DNA from: Tetracentron sinense
Taxonomy: Eukaryota > Streptophyta > Magnoliopsida > Trochodendrales > Trochodendraceae
DNA: 64,000 nucleotides
Direction of reading: 5' to 3'
Assembly (NCBI GenBank): GCA_015143295.1
Contig: CM026551.1
Coordinates: 11,490,499-11,554,498, forward strand
Each line of letters starts with the position of its first letter. Position 1 is the first letter of the stretch. Of the stretch, positions 47,021 to 57,720 are shown in pieces. Below the pieces are notes generated by a model. That model ran no database searches, had not been told where the DNA came from, and saw nothing but the letters and a program-made list of their open reading frames with translations. The translations under genes and the position numbers were made by a program.

Positions 47021-48410
47021 TATCCTCCAATGAATTTCTCCATCCTTTTAGAATAGATACTAACCCTTTTAATCAACTAGCAAAAAAAAAATATTTCTTT
47101 AATTTCACTCACAAAGCCTTGCTCTTTAATTTTGATTAAGAACTTTTAATCCTTATAGGATTAATATTTAAAAAATCAAGGTTAGATTTTTTAATTCTAA
47201 GAATTAAAATTTCTTAACCACACTTAAGAGCTAAAAGGGACACGAGTTGACCGGTGGATGAATTGAACTCCCTCCAATTCATTGGTGATTGAATATGATC
47301 CCAACTCAGCAATCAGGTTTGGCTTGCAGATTAGGCACACATAAACACTATGCAACAAATGTCAATTAACTAGAGTTTATTATAATTTATATATAAACAG
47401 GAACTCCCGTTTAAAAAATAACCGGAGATTCCCAAAATAAGCCTTATGGCAAGGATATTTTAAAAATTACAAATATTATTATATAAAAAAAAAGAACTAA
47501 AGAAAAATTGTGTGTAAATCTCAAAATTCCTCATATCAATGCATATTTGGGTTGTAAGACATATAACCGTCGTTCAATAATATAATGACAGTTTCAGAAA
47601 CCATCGTTATATAGGTTGTCAGAGATCACTTTTACGGCAGTTTTAATAACCGCAGCTAAAGACAAGCTTTGTGGCGGCGGGTTTTTTATGCCATTAACAG
47701 CTGTAAATTTAAGACAATTATGTCAATCTATGTCCGGATTGAACGGTCGTTTAAAGCCGTCACTATATATTGAATAATTAACAGCGGCTAAAATCAGCCA
47801 TTGTTACTCTAAATATATAATATTATTTATTACCTATTGCGGCGGTATATAACAGCCGCCATATGCCTTGTATAACTGCGGCGGTTACAAACCGTCGTTG
47901 ATATTAAATAAATATAATATTATTTATTATCTATAGCAACGGTCTGAAACCGTCGTTGATATTGAAGAATTAAAAAAATTTATTAAATTTTTTTTACCTG
48001 TATTATTTGTACCTATGAACAATATAAAATCTATTCAAATTATCCACATAATCTAATTTATCAAAATCCACATTCAAATTATATAGAAAAATAATAATAT
48101 AATCAATTAAAATCCATCCACATAATCCATCAAAATCATAATACAAACGTCTCATCAAAATCATAATATATATATGCCAATAAGAAATAACATAACCTAA
48201 AGCTGCCTAGCAGCTTCCTCCTACTGCTCCGAATCCCGACAGATGTGTGCTGCTGACTCCCTCCTACAAAAACAAGAAAATATAATGTATTATTAAAATA
48301 TTGAAATGATAAAATTTAAGGATTTCATCACTAATATGCAAATTTAAAAACTAATCTCTGATTTTTCATACTTATTGAAATTAACACATAAAAGTTGAGT
48401 TCATTTGCTT

Positions 48411-49200
48411 AAACCTAGAACCACGCACCGAATCCAAACCGGGGCTTATATTTTGATGTCGTTTCTTCTAACGCGTGTATTTCAACTCAACCTAAATGTG
48501 AGAATTGGTTTGGATGGAATCCGAGGCTGTTTGCTCGATTTAGGTACCGAGAGGCCCAAAATCCATACTTAGAAACTATAGTTTGGCCTAAACCTAGAAC
48601 CGCGCACAAAATCCAAATTGGGGATCGGATTTTAATGTTGTTTCTTCTAACGCGTGTATTTTGACCCAATCTAAGTGTAAGAATTCGTTTCAATGGAATC
48701 TGAGGCTGTTTGTTTGATTTGGACACCGAGAGGCCTGAAATTCATACTTATAAACTATAATTTGACCTAAACCTAGAACCGTGCATCGAATCCAAATCGA
48801 GGCTCGGATTTTGATGTTGTTTCTTTCAATGCATGTATTTTGAGCCAACCTAAGTGTGATAATTCGTTTCGATGGAATCCGAGATCGTTTGCCTGATTTG
48901 GGCACCGAGAACCGAAATCCATACTTAGAAACCATAATTGGGCCTAAACCTACAAGCACGCAAAAAGTCCAAACCGGGGCTCGGTTTTGATGTTGTTTCT
49001 TCCAACGCATGTATTTTGACCTAACCTAAGTGTGAGAATTCATTCGATGGAAATCTGAGACCATTTATCCACCAAGAGGCCCGATATCCATACTTAGAAA
49101 CTATAATTTGGCATAAACCTAGAACCGCACACTGAATCCAAACCAGGGCTCGGATTTTGATGTCGTTTCTTCCAACGCGTATATTTCGAGCCGTTGGCCC
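48411..49200. repeat. Tandem array of a 179-bp unit (4 full copies plus part of a fifth)
   Basis: Units start AAACCTAGAA at 48411, 48590 and 48769, then AAACCTAC at 48946 and AAACCTAG at 49115 (periods 179, 179, 177 and 169). Each contains GAATCCAAACCGGGGCT, TTTTGATGTCGTTTCTTC, AAGTGTGAGAATTCGTTT and CCATACTTAGAAACTATA. Minus-strand reading frames running through the array are by-products of the repetition. Confidence 0.92.
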
Positions 49201-49647
49201 AAAATCCATCGCTCTCACTCTTTCTCTGTTAATCGTTATTTCACAATATAGATATAGAACCATGATTCTGCTTCAAAGTAAACATAAAAAAAAAATCATT
49301 TGGAGCTTAATTCCTGATTATTTACTGAAACTAGAGCATTCCAGGAACAAAAATCCTTCAAATAAAAAAACAACTTTCGTCCAAGAACATTTCAATGTCG
49401 AGCTTAATTCATCATATTTTACTTATTTTACTAATACATGCATAAACAGAAGACAAAATTCAATCCAAATCCCAAACTTTCAACAGAACACCAAACAATC
49501 AACAAAAAAAATTATCTGAATTCTAAATTTTAGAGTCCAATAGGTCAAATAGTCATAAAATAGAATCTATGAAGTTCAACCAAAATCATCAAGAACCAAA
49601 TCAAATCAGAGATAAGAGAGAATGAATAACAAAAATAAATGTAAAGA

Positions 49648-49770
49648 CTGCAAGAGAGAGAGAGAGAGTTACCAAAGAGGGTTGAGCTGGAGAAGAAGGT
49701 CGGAGGTGGGTGGCCGAATTCTAAATTAACAGGGGTGGGCTTCCTTTCAGAGAGAGAGAGAGAGAGAGAA
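49648..49770. repeat. GA microsatellites inside the CACTA-like element
   Basis: GA runs at about 49651-49669 and 49749-49769 flank a GGAGAAGAAGG-containing segment that is itself duplicated (GAGAAGAAGGTCGGAGG / GAGAAGAAGGCCAGAG). Downstream, AGGAGYAGGGAGCARGGAGC is repeated at about 49846-49890. Confidence 0.8.
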
Positions 49771-50982
49771 CTTACCATAGCAGGTCGCCGGAGAAGAAGG
49801 CCAGAGAGGGTACCAGAGATGGTGACCGGAGAGGTGGGTGCGCAAAGGAGCAGGGAGCAAGGAGCTGGTGCGCGGAGGAGTAGGGAGCAGGGAGCTGGTG
49901 TGCAGAGGTGGTGGCTGTCGTGGAAGTGTGGCCTAAGAAGGTGGTCGGAGTAGGGAAAATTATCGGGGAGGTTGCTGGAGAGGGGAAACTGGCCGGAGTA
50001 GAGAACGGAGAGAAAATTCGCGCAAGAAAGGTGAAGAGGGAAAATGATGATCGGGGCCCTAAATAAATATATTTACGGCGGTTTGGTAAACCCGCCGTTA
50101 ATATACACTTATAAAATGGCGGTTATTATATAAGCGCCGTTACTATAGACATAATCCACGACAGTTATTACAAAATCGCCGTTAATACGAAGGCGGGAAT
50201 TGCTATGGCGGGAAGCCAAATTAGTGGTGGGAACTCTTTGCAACCACGGTTCTTTAATAACTGGCGTTATAAACAACATATCAACGACAGTTAGTTAAAA
50301 ACCGCCGTTACAAATGACATATCAACGGCGGTGTTTAATTAACCGCCGTTAGAACCTACATTTGTGTGGCGGTTACATAAACCGGCATTGAAATTATTAT
50401 TTAGTGGCAGTTTTTGAACCGTTTCTATATAACCGCCGCTAAAGACATATAGTTTTGTACTGTAGGTATACTCGATTACTCTTGGCCAGATCTCACCCCC
50501 CAAAAGCCCGTACCAGAACCATCCCAACCTAACCTTTTACCAAGCCTAAATACGGTAGACTGTCTTCTAGGGTTCAGTTAACGTGTAGCTTAGATGTCCC
50601 ATGCAAATCAATGTCGTGGTTATGCTAAGAGACTTTTGAGGACCCTTTGCTTCCACGCTTCATTTGATCTTGTCTTTGGTGAGGGGAAGAAGAACATGTG
50701 CGCATTACGCAATGCTCGTGCCTACATCTTAGTCTCTGTTTAACTTTTGTGTCACTTGTGCTGTCTTGCAACTTCCTCGAGCTCTACTTTTGTCTGGCTC
50801 ATTGTATATTTATTATAGAGCTAGTAAGGCTCCTCGACAATCCATTGAAATTAATGTTCAAAGTAATAAGTATTAAACTTTTGTTACATGCACGAGGTTT
50901 CCGAATCATCCCAAATTCTCATACAATAAACAAATGTAATTTTTAAAAATTATGTCTCTCTACTCTATATTATATTATATTA

Positions 50983-51182
50983 TATATGGCTTGAGATCAT
51001 CTCGAATCGGTGCTGGCAAGGAGACCGCCAGCCCCCACACCCAATATGCCACGTACCCTGCAAGTATTGGTTTGCATGCAGAGAACATTGGTAGGGGCGT
51101 ACAAAGAGTATGTGGTATTGTGGGGAGTGGTGCTGGCAGTCCCTCTCCAGCACCAACTGAAGATGATCTAAGTCTATATATG
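50983..51182. mobile_element. MITE with imperfect inverted ends (about 200 bp)
   Basis: The left arm (TATATGGCTTGAGATCATCT, then CGGTGCTGGC) and the reverse complement of the right arm (TATATAGACTTAGATCATCT, then TTGGTGCTGG) pair over about 60 bp. A TATAT-rich flank lies on both sides. The fold explains why overlapping frames are open on both strands here. Superfamily unknown. Confidence 0.65.
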
Positions 51183-51189
51183 CGAAAAG

Positions 51190-51288
51190 AGTAGTGATAG
51201 GCGGACTCATGGATCCCATTTGCTAACCTAAGGCATCCACCTAAGGTTAGCAAATGGGATCCATGCGTCCGTTAACTATTTCCCATAT
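51190..51288. mobile_element. Foldback MITE, GAGTAGTGATAG family, copy A
   Basis: GGATCCCATTTGCTAACC and its exact reverse complement GGTTAGCAAATGGGATCC form 18-bp perfect arms, extended outward with few mismatches (GCGGACTCAT / ATGCGTCCG). The outer ends are GAGTAGTGATAG and CTATTTCCC. It is about 100 bp and non-coding. Confidence 0.75.
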
Positions 51289-51339
51289 GAAAAATAATCA
51301 CATCTTCGAACAGTGACGTGAGGAGGGGTGTTTCGGCTC

Positions 51340-51480
51340 CCTTTTCTTATCATGTGTCCTGTTTTAATCTCATTCAATTGTGGTTAAGATTTATTCACCC
51401 TTAAGATTTACCCATTTACCCTTAGTTTTTAGAAGGAAAATAAAGTTAAATCACATAATTAAAAAAAAGTAACCTATTAA
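51340..51480. mobile_element. Single arm of the MULE-type MITE family
   Basis: CATGTGTCCTGTTTTAATC, then CAATTGTGGTTAAGATTTATTC and ACCCTTAGTTTTTAG, follow the left arm of the 43600-43874 element. No right arm is found nearby. Confidence 0.5.
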
Positions 51481-51569
51481 TAGCAATTGAAGGGTGGCTT
51501 TGTGAGAGCGAATAGTAATAGTTTATTCCTCATCCAAGGAGCGAACGGAGCGAACTATTGTTCTATATA

Positions 51570-51985
51570 CACTAGTGGGTGGCATGTGCGATGCACATGA
51601 GAGCGAGGGGACGGAGTTGACCACAGTTAATAAGAGTTAAAAGGGACACGTGTTAACCCGCGGCTGCGATTGAACTCGCTAGTGTCACATGCAATGCATG
51701 TGAGAGCGAGGGGAAGGAGTTGTTAATCACAATTAATAAGAGTTAAAAAGGAAACGTGTTAACCCGTGGGTGCGATTGAACTCTCCCCGAGTTCAATCGT
51801 GATTGGTTGTGATTCTAAATAGATAGATGAGCAAGGGTTACTTTTGGAAATTAAAGTAAAACATTAAATCAAAGGCAAGGGATAGTTTGGAAATTAAAGT
51901 AAAACATTAAATCAATGTTTTATTTTTATATAAGGGTAGTTTGAGAATTTCAAAAAAATCATCTACGCATGCCTCGTGCATTATC
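51570..51985. repeat. GTGGCATGTGC...GCACATGAGAGCGAGG repeat, copy 1
   Basis: It begins ACTAGTGGGTGGCATGTGCG and contains the short dyad CATGTGCGATGCACATG. An internal duplication repeats GAGAGCGAGGGG, GTTAATAAGAGTTAAAA and ACGTGTTAACCCG. It ends with AAAAAAATCATCTACGCATG. A related copy lies at 57405-57720. Non-coding; class not determined. Confidence 0.6.
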
Positions 51986-52002
51986 AATAATGGTAAAGAT
52001 AT

Positions 52003-52182
52003 GAGTAGTAATAGACGTACCCATGAAATCTATTTCCAAACCTAAGGTACAACCTCATTAGTGGATGCCCCCTTTTTTAATACTGATCAACATGAAATCT
52101 ATGAAATCTATTTCAGGCATCCAGCGATGAGGTGGTACCTTAGGATTGGAAATAGATTTCATGAGTACGATAACTATTTCCT
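52003..52182. mobile_element. Foldback MITE, GAGTAGTGATAG family, copy B
   Basis: ACCCATGAAATCTATTTCC and AACCTAAGGTACAACCTCAT on the left pair with ATGAGGTGGTACCTTAGGAT and GGAAATAGATTTCATGAGT on the right; arms are about 55 bp. The ends GAGTAGTAATAGACG and TAACTATTTCC match the family. Confidence 0.75.
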
Positions 52183-52185
52183 TTT

Positions 52186-52207
52186 ATTTATATATATATA
52201 TATATAA

Positions 52208-52246
<39 letters not shown>
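52186..52246. repeat. (TA)n microsatellite
   Basis: A long TA tract interrupted by ATAAATTTAT, immediately right of MITE copy B. Confidence 0.9.
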
Positions 52247-52251
<5 letters not shown>

Positions 52252-52552
52252 TCTCATCAGTGCATTGGGTGGCACAACTTTTGAGAAGGTTTTTATTTTT
52301 CTTGGCTTAGCTCTTCATCGTCAGAGACAACGTATGTGAATATAAGCACGAAGGGGGGGCTGTATAGTTAGGTACATTGGATGGCACAGATTTTGTGAAG
52401 GAATTTTTTTTTCTCGGCTTAGTTGCATAGTTGCTTGGTAAGAGACAATGTATTAATTTAAGTATGGAGTGGTGGCTGTATAAATGGTATCATGCTAGCG
52501 AGCGCACAAAGCTAGGGCACTTGTGGTGCGCCTGACATGTCAGCATTTTTGA

Positions 52553-52815
52553 AAGAGCAGTGATTAGCGGACCCCCGCTGCTTAACTTACCCCGTGTACT
52601 CTTTTCCCTTTTAACACCCCTTTAGTCCTAATTAAATTTAACTAAATTAAGATTATTTTTTATTTTTGAAAAATCAAGATTAGATTACTTAAGGTTGGAT
52701 TGTTCTAAGGGTGAGTGAATCTTAATTACAGTTGGTGAATATTTAAAGTGCAGCGTGGACTAGTGAGGACGGGGCATTTGGTTACTTAATGGAAACCTCG
52801 GGTATGTTTACTATT
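52553..52815. mobile_element. Foldback MITE, GAGTAGTGATAG family, copy C
   Basis: It begins GAGCAGTGATTAGCGGACCC and ends ATGTTTACTATTTCC. Inner arms GTGTACTCTTTTCCC and TAAAGTGCAGCGTGGACTAG are more diverged than in copies A and B. The centre contains MULE-arm-like sequence (AAGGTTGGATTGTTCTAAGG, GTGAGTGAATCTTAATTAC), suggesting a composite. Confidence 0.5.
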
Positions 52816-53157
52816 TTCCTTTTTGAAAATTTTGAAATTCCATATACACAGGGATTATGGTGTTTGTAGAGGGAACCATATCCTCTGTGTTCTTTTGGCT
52901 TCTTCCTAGTGGCTAACATTTTTGGAGGTCAAATATCTCTAAGAGGTGGTTACAATTGTTAAATCCGCACAAACCAATTGATCATGACCATCAAACACTC
53001 ATGGCTACTGGGAAGAACACAGATGATTTGCTTCCTTTGTAGAGTGCTGGCGACTCTACCATTACCTGTCTTAATCCACACACTTCAACTCGATTTAGTA
53101 ATTAGTAAGGAACCTGTGCCATGCAAGGAAAAAATAAAAACCTAAATAAAATATGGA

Positions 53158-54030
53158 GTTTGCAAATATGCATTTTGCAAATTAACTAAATGTTTTCCAA
53201 CCGTTAAACAAATTAAATAACCTCAACCCTTACTTCTGTTAGACTTCGTTTAAAATTATTATTAAGATAACTATTATGCCCTTAATAGATTTTACAACCT
53301 CACAGAGTCCCTTTAACTGCTTTTAAATAATGGTTAATTAATTTTAACTCTTATGATTATTATTATTTTTTAATTCCTTCTAAAAAAAACAAAGGTTAGA
53401 TGATTTGACCCCCAAGGTTAGTGAATCTTAACCACATTTAAAGGAATTTAAATTGGGAGACACATTAATTTTGTTTTCTAAAAACCAAGGTTAGATACTT
53501 TAACCCCAAAGGTTAGTGAATGTTAGCCACAGTTAAAAGGGAGACATTAATGTTTAAATTTATTTCTAATAGATGCTTTAACTCTAATGGTTAGTGAATC
53601 TTAACCATAGTTAAAGGGTATTAAAAGAGATTTTCAAATTTTTTTTAAAATCAAATGCTTTAACTCTAAGGATTAGTGAATCTTAATCACAATTAAAGGG
53701 AGTTAAAAGGGATCACGTTAATTTTATTTACTTTTTTCTGAAAACTAAGGTTAGATATTTTAACTCTAAGAGTTAGTGAATCTTAACCTTAGTTGAAAGA
53801 GTTTTAAAAAAAATAAATTAACTGCAGAGGTTAAAACTTATTAACCATAGTTCAAGGGCAATTAAAAGGGCTTTAGGAGGTTATGAAATATCTTAAGGAC
53901 ATAATAGTCATTTTACTAACAATTACAAACAAATGTCCAATAGAATCAAGGGTTGAGGTTGTTTGTCTAACCGTTGGAAAACCATGAGTTAATTTACAAA
54001 ATGTTTACACATAACAGTATATTTGCAAAC
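53158..54030. mobile_element. Element with long (about 170 bp) inverted ends and a tandem core
   Basis: The left end starts GTTTGCAAATATGC and the right end is ATATTTGCAAAC. The arms share TTTTCCAACCGTTA / TAACCGTTGGAAAA, ACCTCAACCCTT / AAGGGTTGAGGT, and AACTATTATGCCCTTAA against TTAAGGACATAATAGTCAT. The centre (53390-53880) holds five or six units of about 95 bp on the theme AAGGTTAGA...TTAGTGAATCTTAACC, resembling the arms of the MULE-type MITEs. The inverted ends suggest a MULE-like class, but the flanking 9-mers do not match, so this is uncertain. Confidence 0.65.
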
Positions 54031-55140
54031 TAGGAAGAACCTGGCAGCTAATATGCAAAAATCTCATAAAATATTTTGTAATAATAAAAAATATAAAAAA
54101 ACAGGTAACTCAAGATTGGTCATTGCCTGTATGAACCTGGGCCCTCCAATGTCCCCACCGCTTGTAATTCATCTTCTTCTTTAGCTCCCACAAACCTGAG
54201 ACTAAGATGCAACAACAAAAAGACCACTAACCCCACTAAGGCAATAAGGAGAGCACTTTCAGAAGATGATACCGTAGAAATTCCCAATAAGGTTCTAGCA
54301 GAAGGGTTGCATGAATGAAGTTTTCATTAGTGAGAAATCTCTATTATAATGGACAAACAAATTATTAGGCAATGGAAGGCAGTTTGCCAAGGTCTGGAAA
54401 CAAAAATATGGTGTTAAGCTGCTATAGTTAAACGATGAACATTAAGTTATGGGGAGTGTAATGGGTAAAATTCGTAAAGGCAATGAGCAATGTGGGAAAA
54501 CTCCACTATGTCAACACAACCAAGGTAGTCCACTTCGGCAATGTCCTGACTCTTATGAGCTTACAAAACTCTTACCTAACTAATGAGTGTTATATGATAG
54601 GTGATGTCATTAGGACCCCACAAGTTATGATGACTTCCTCCAACTGCCTATAAAATGAGAAGAAACAACAAAGAAGAGGAGGAGGATGCGTAAGTCAAGG
54701 GAGAAAGAAAGGGAAGCCAGAAGAAGAAGAGAAGGAGGAGAAGAGGAAGGAGGAACAGGGGGGCTCGGGTCGTTCAGTGATGAACCCCATTCCCGAAGGG
54801 CATAGTCACCCACCTGATATTCTCCACACTGCTTGATGCTCTCCAAGGCCTCACGATCAATCACGGTCATCTGATGCTCTCTCGAATTTGTCATGTTCGC
54901 TACGATAGGTACCCTACACTCTGTTAATACCTAATGTTTTATGTTTATCTACTTGATGATATGTCAATACCACACAACCACCTGCATGACCACGTATTTG
55001 GTCACGTTCCAAGTATACTCTTGCGCGAGTACACTCATCCTTGACTTGCACGAGTACACTCTTATACGGGTACACCTAACCCCGACGTGTCCGTACACGT
55101 GCATTGCCCATGACCGTGACCATGCCCAAATGAAGACAAA
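54031..55140. other. Intergenic or retroelement leader
   Basis: CTATAAAATG at 54648-54657 could be a promoter TATA box, followed by a purine-rich GAAGAGGAGG stretch. No gene is recognised. It leads directly into the 27-bp minisatellite and may be part of the same element. Confidence 0.3.
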
Positions 55141-55149
55141 CTCATGCCC

Positions 55150-56095
55150 ACCATTGACTAAACTCGTGCCCATGCTCACCGCAAATGATCCTATACCCAT
55201 GCTCACCGCAAATGATCCCATGCCCATGCTCACCGCAATTCATCTCGTGCCCATGCTCACCGTAAATGATCTCGTGCCCATGCTATGATCCCGTGCCCAT
55301 GCTCACCGTAAATGATCTCATACGCATGCTATGATCCCGTGCCCATGCTCATCGCAAATGATCCTATGCCCATGCTCACTGCAAATGATCCCGTGCCCAT
55401 GCTCACCGCAACTCATCTCGTGCCCATGCTCACCGTAAATCATCTCATACGCATGCTCACCGCAAATGATCCCGTGCCCCTGCTCACTACAACTGATCCC
55501 ATGCCCATGCTCACCGCAAATGATCTCGTGCCCATGCTCTCCACAACTGATGTCATGCCCATGCTCATTGCAACTGGTCTCGTGCCCATGCTCTTTGCAA
55601 CTGGTCCCGTGCCCATGCTCACCGCAACTGATCTCGTGTCCATACTCATTGCAACTAATCTCGTGCCCATGCTCTTTGCAAATGATCCCTTGTCTATGCT
55701 CACTGCAAATGAACCCATGCCCATGCTCACCGCAAATGATCTCGTGCCCATGCTCACTGCTACTGATCCCGTGCCGAGTACACTCTTGCCCGAGTACACG
55801 CATCCTTGACTTGCCCGAGTACACACAACCCTGACGTGCCCGTGCCCAAATGAAGACAAACCTGTGCTCGCCATTGACTGAGCTCGTGCCCATGCTCACC
55901 GCAAATGATCTTGTGCCCATGCTCACCGCAATTGATCCCGTGCTCATGCCCATCGCAATTGAGCTTGTGCCCGTGCCCATGCTCACCGCAAATGATCTTG
56001 CGCCCATGCTCACTGCAATTGATCCCGTGCTCATGCCCATCGCAATTGAGCTTGTGCCCGTGCCCACCGTGATTGAGCTCGTCCACGTCCTTGAA
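55150..56095. repeat. 27-bp minisatellite (roughly 30 copies in two blocks)
   Basis: The unit GATCTCGTGCCCATGCTC followed by ACCGCAAAT repeats with point changes from 55150 to 55775, with one or two shortened units, and again from 55880 to 56090. The period is nine codons, so plus-strand (NDLVPMLTA-like) and minus-strand (EHGHEISCG-like) frames stay open for up to 293 residues. The interrupting segment (55775-55880: CGAGTACACTCTTGCCCGAG, ATGAAGACAAAC) is related to sequence before the first block (55020-55155), so the array is part of a larger duplication. No start context, splice site or family similarity supports a protein. Confidence 0.9.
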
Positions 56096-56850
56096 ATGAG
56101 CACGTATCCATCTTCTACCCACCTGCGCGATATGATCGACCTGCATACTTGCACAATGCTTTCAACGATATCCTCGCTTAGTGCATCTGGGCTGGTCATG
56201 TTCGACCTTTGTCCTCTGCTATCATGTTAGATTATCGTCATGCACAATGCTCCCGGCCTGTACAGACCTCCGACATCTGATTATGCTCTACCCAACGATC
56301 AACGGTAAATATCTCTACACTCTAATGCTAATGTGCCTATGTCCTATACTGACTTGCCCGTCAGAGTGTCTATGACAGGTTGGACGATCGCTCATCTTGC
56401 AAAGGACGACCAGTGATGAATCGAGGACGAACCTGTTATGAACCGAGAACGAAACTGAGCTAAACCTTTGATGATTCCGTACAGAACATCATCTATTTCG
56501 AAAAACATGCTATATGACAAAGGATACGGATGACGTACGCATACAGACGAATGTACCAAACCTAAACTGTGCATCCTGCGACAGTTAGCCCATAAATTTT
56601 CCTTTATAGGGAGATAAATGGATTCTCTCAATTTCCCCTTGAAAGTTTTATGTGTGCAACCACCAGATTGACCTTGGGTAAATGTTGCATATATAAGATG
56701 AAAGTCCTCAAAGTTATTGATTTTCTTTGAACCATAATATAGTCAAAGCAATCACTTATACTTAAATTAGACGGAAACTTATTCAAATATTATTCAAGTT
56801 GGACACTTAATCAGATAATTATTTGAGTAAATAGATTTACGAAAAATATT
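56096..56850. other. Unassigned sequence after the minisatellite
   Basis: Short frames only. Motifs such as AATCGAGGACGAACCTG and AACCGAGAACGAAACTG are locally duplicated near 56415-56450. No element end or gene is supported. Confidence 0.35.
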
Positions 56851-56854
56851 CTTA

Positions 56855-57035
56855 TGGAAAATAGTTAACATAACTAAATCTCTATTTACAAACCTAAGGT
56901 TGGTCTTCATTGGTCCATGTCCCACTTTGAAATTCTCACCATAGTTGGTGAGTATTTAAGAGTAGGAGCGTGGATCAATGAGGACCAACCTTAGCTTTGC
57001 AAATGGAGATCCCAAGTACACCTATTACTGCTCTA
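56855..57035. mobile_element. Foldback MITE, TAGTTAAC family, copy D
   Basis: The left arm has GGAAAATAGTTAACATAAC, CTATTTACAAACCTAAGG and TTGGTCTTCATTGGTCCATG. It pairs with the right arm GTGGATCAATGAGGACCAA, CCTTAGCTTTGCAAATGGAG and ACCTATTACTGCTC. Arms are about 70 bp; the half copy at 27236 is related. Confidence 0.7.
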
Positions 57036-57404
57036 TTCTTATCCCTCTGTAGCCCTAATCCAACGCCTCTAATCTCTTAATGCTTAATAAAGATTTGGTA
57101 GAGAGGGTATGTGGGTGCAATGACCTTTGGCATGAGCGTGTGTGTTTAAGTGTGTTGAGTATAGAGTAATGCGAGGTTTGCTTTCCCGTTGTCCACTCTT
57201 TCCTATTTTTAGGGAAGACAAAATAGTATGAAACTTTTTGCGAGTCTTACTTCATTTATTTTATCTACTTACTTAAAATTAGTAAAATTTTTGGGAGAGT
57301 GGACATTCGGAAAATGGACGTGTTGAGTATTGTTTGTATATTGTGTTAAACCAAAAAAATAAAGATTTGGTTTGAAAAAAAAAAAACTCTTATCTACAAT
57401 TATC

Positions 57405-57720
57405 TTGAACTAGCGGGTGGCATGTGCAATGCACGTGAGAGCGAGGGAAAGAAGTTAACAACACCTGATTGAACTTGTTAGGAGAAGGAGTTAACCACAG
57501 TTAATAAGAATTAAAAGGGGCACGTGTTAACCCACGGGTGTGATTGAACTCTCCCGGAGGTCAATCGCGATTGGCTGTGATTCTAATTAGATAAATGGCA
57601 AGGGGTAGTTTGGAAATTAAAGTAAAACATTAAATTAATGTTTTGTTTTTATATAAGGGTAATTTAGAAATTTCAAAAAAATCATCAACGCATGTCCTTC
57701 GCATTAGGCATCGGATTGTC
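57405..57720. repeat. GTGGCATGTGC...GCACGTGAGAGCGAGG repeat, copy 2
   Basis: It begins ACTAGCGGGTGGCATGTGC and contains GTGCAATGCACGTGAGAG, GTTAACCACAGTTAATAAG, GGCACGTGTTAACCC and AAGTAAAACATTAAATTAAT. It follows copy 1 (51570-51985) in order but lacks the internal duplication. It ends near CATCAACGCATGTCC. It abuts the inverted repeat at 57707. Confidence 0.6.

Larger units (their letters stand above)
47560..50463. mobile_element. CACTA-like non-autonomous transposon, left end degraded
   Basis: Both ends are packed with AACCGCCGTT / GGCGGTT subterminal motifs: 47565-47960 on the left in mutated forms such as AACCGTCGTT, and 50075-50450 on the right. The right terminus, read on the minus strand from 50463, is CTACAGTACAAAACTATATG, close to the CACTACAAGAAAA ends of plant CACTA elements. 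No transposase frame exists; the interior holds a 179-bp tandem array and a GAGA-rich stretch. The matching left terminus was not recognised, so the start is approximate. Confidence 0.6.

Noticed and set aside
48411..49200. Centromeric satellite
   Set aside because: The unit length is suggestive, but there are only four to five copies and they lie inside a transposon with subterminal repeats.
49735..49953. Arg/Glu-rich 72-codon frame as a nuclear protein
   Set aside because: It is the translation of GA microsatellites and a GGAGCAGGGAGC-type repeat inside the CACTA-like element.
50975..51253. Overlapping 79-92 codon frames on both strands as a gene
   Set aside because: Open frames on both strands are explained by the inverted-repeat structure of the MITE at 50983-51182.
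55318..56199. A 293-codon minus-strand frame, with parallel plus-strand frames, as a repeat protein gene
   Set aside because: All frames come from a 27-bp minisatellite whose period is a multiple of three; no family, splice or start support, and several frames are equally open.
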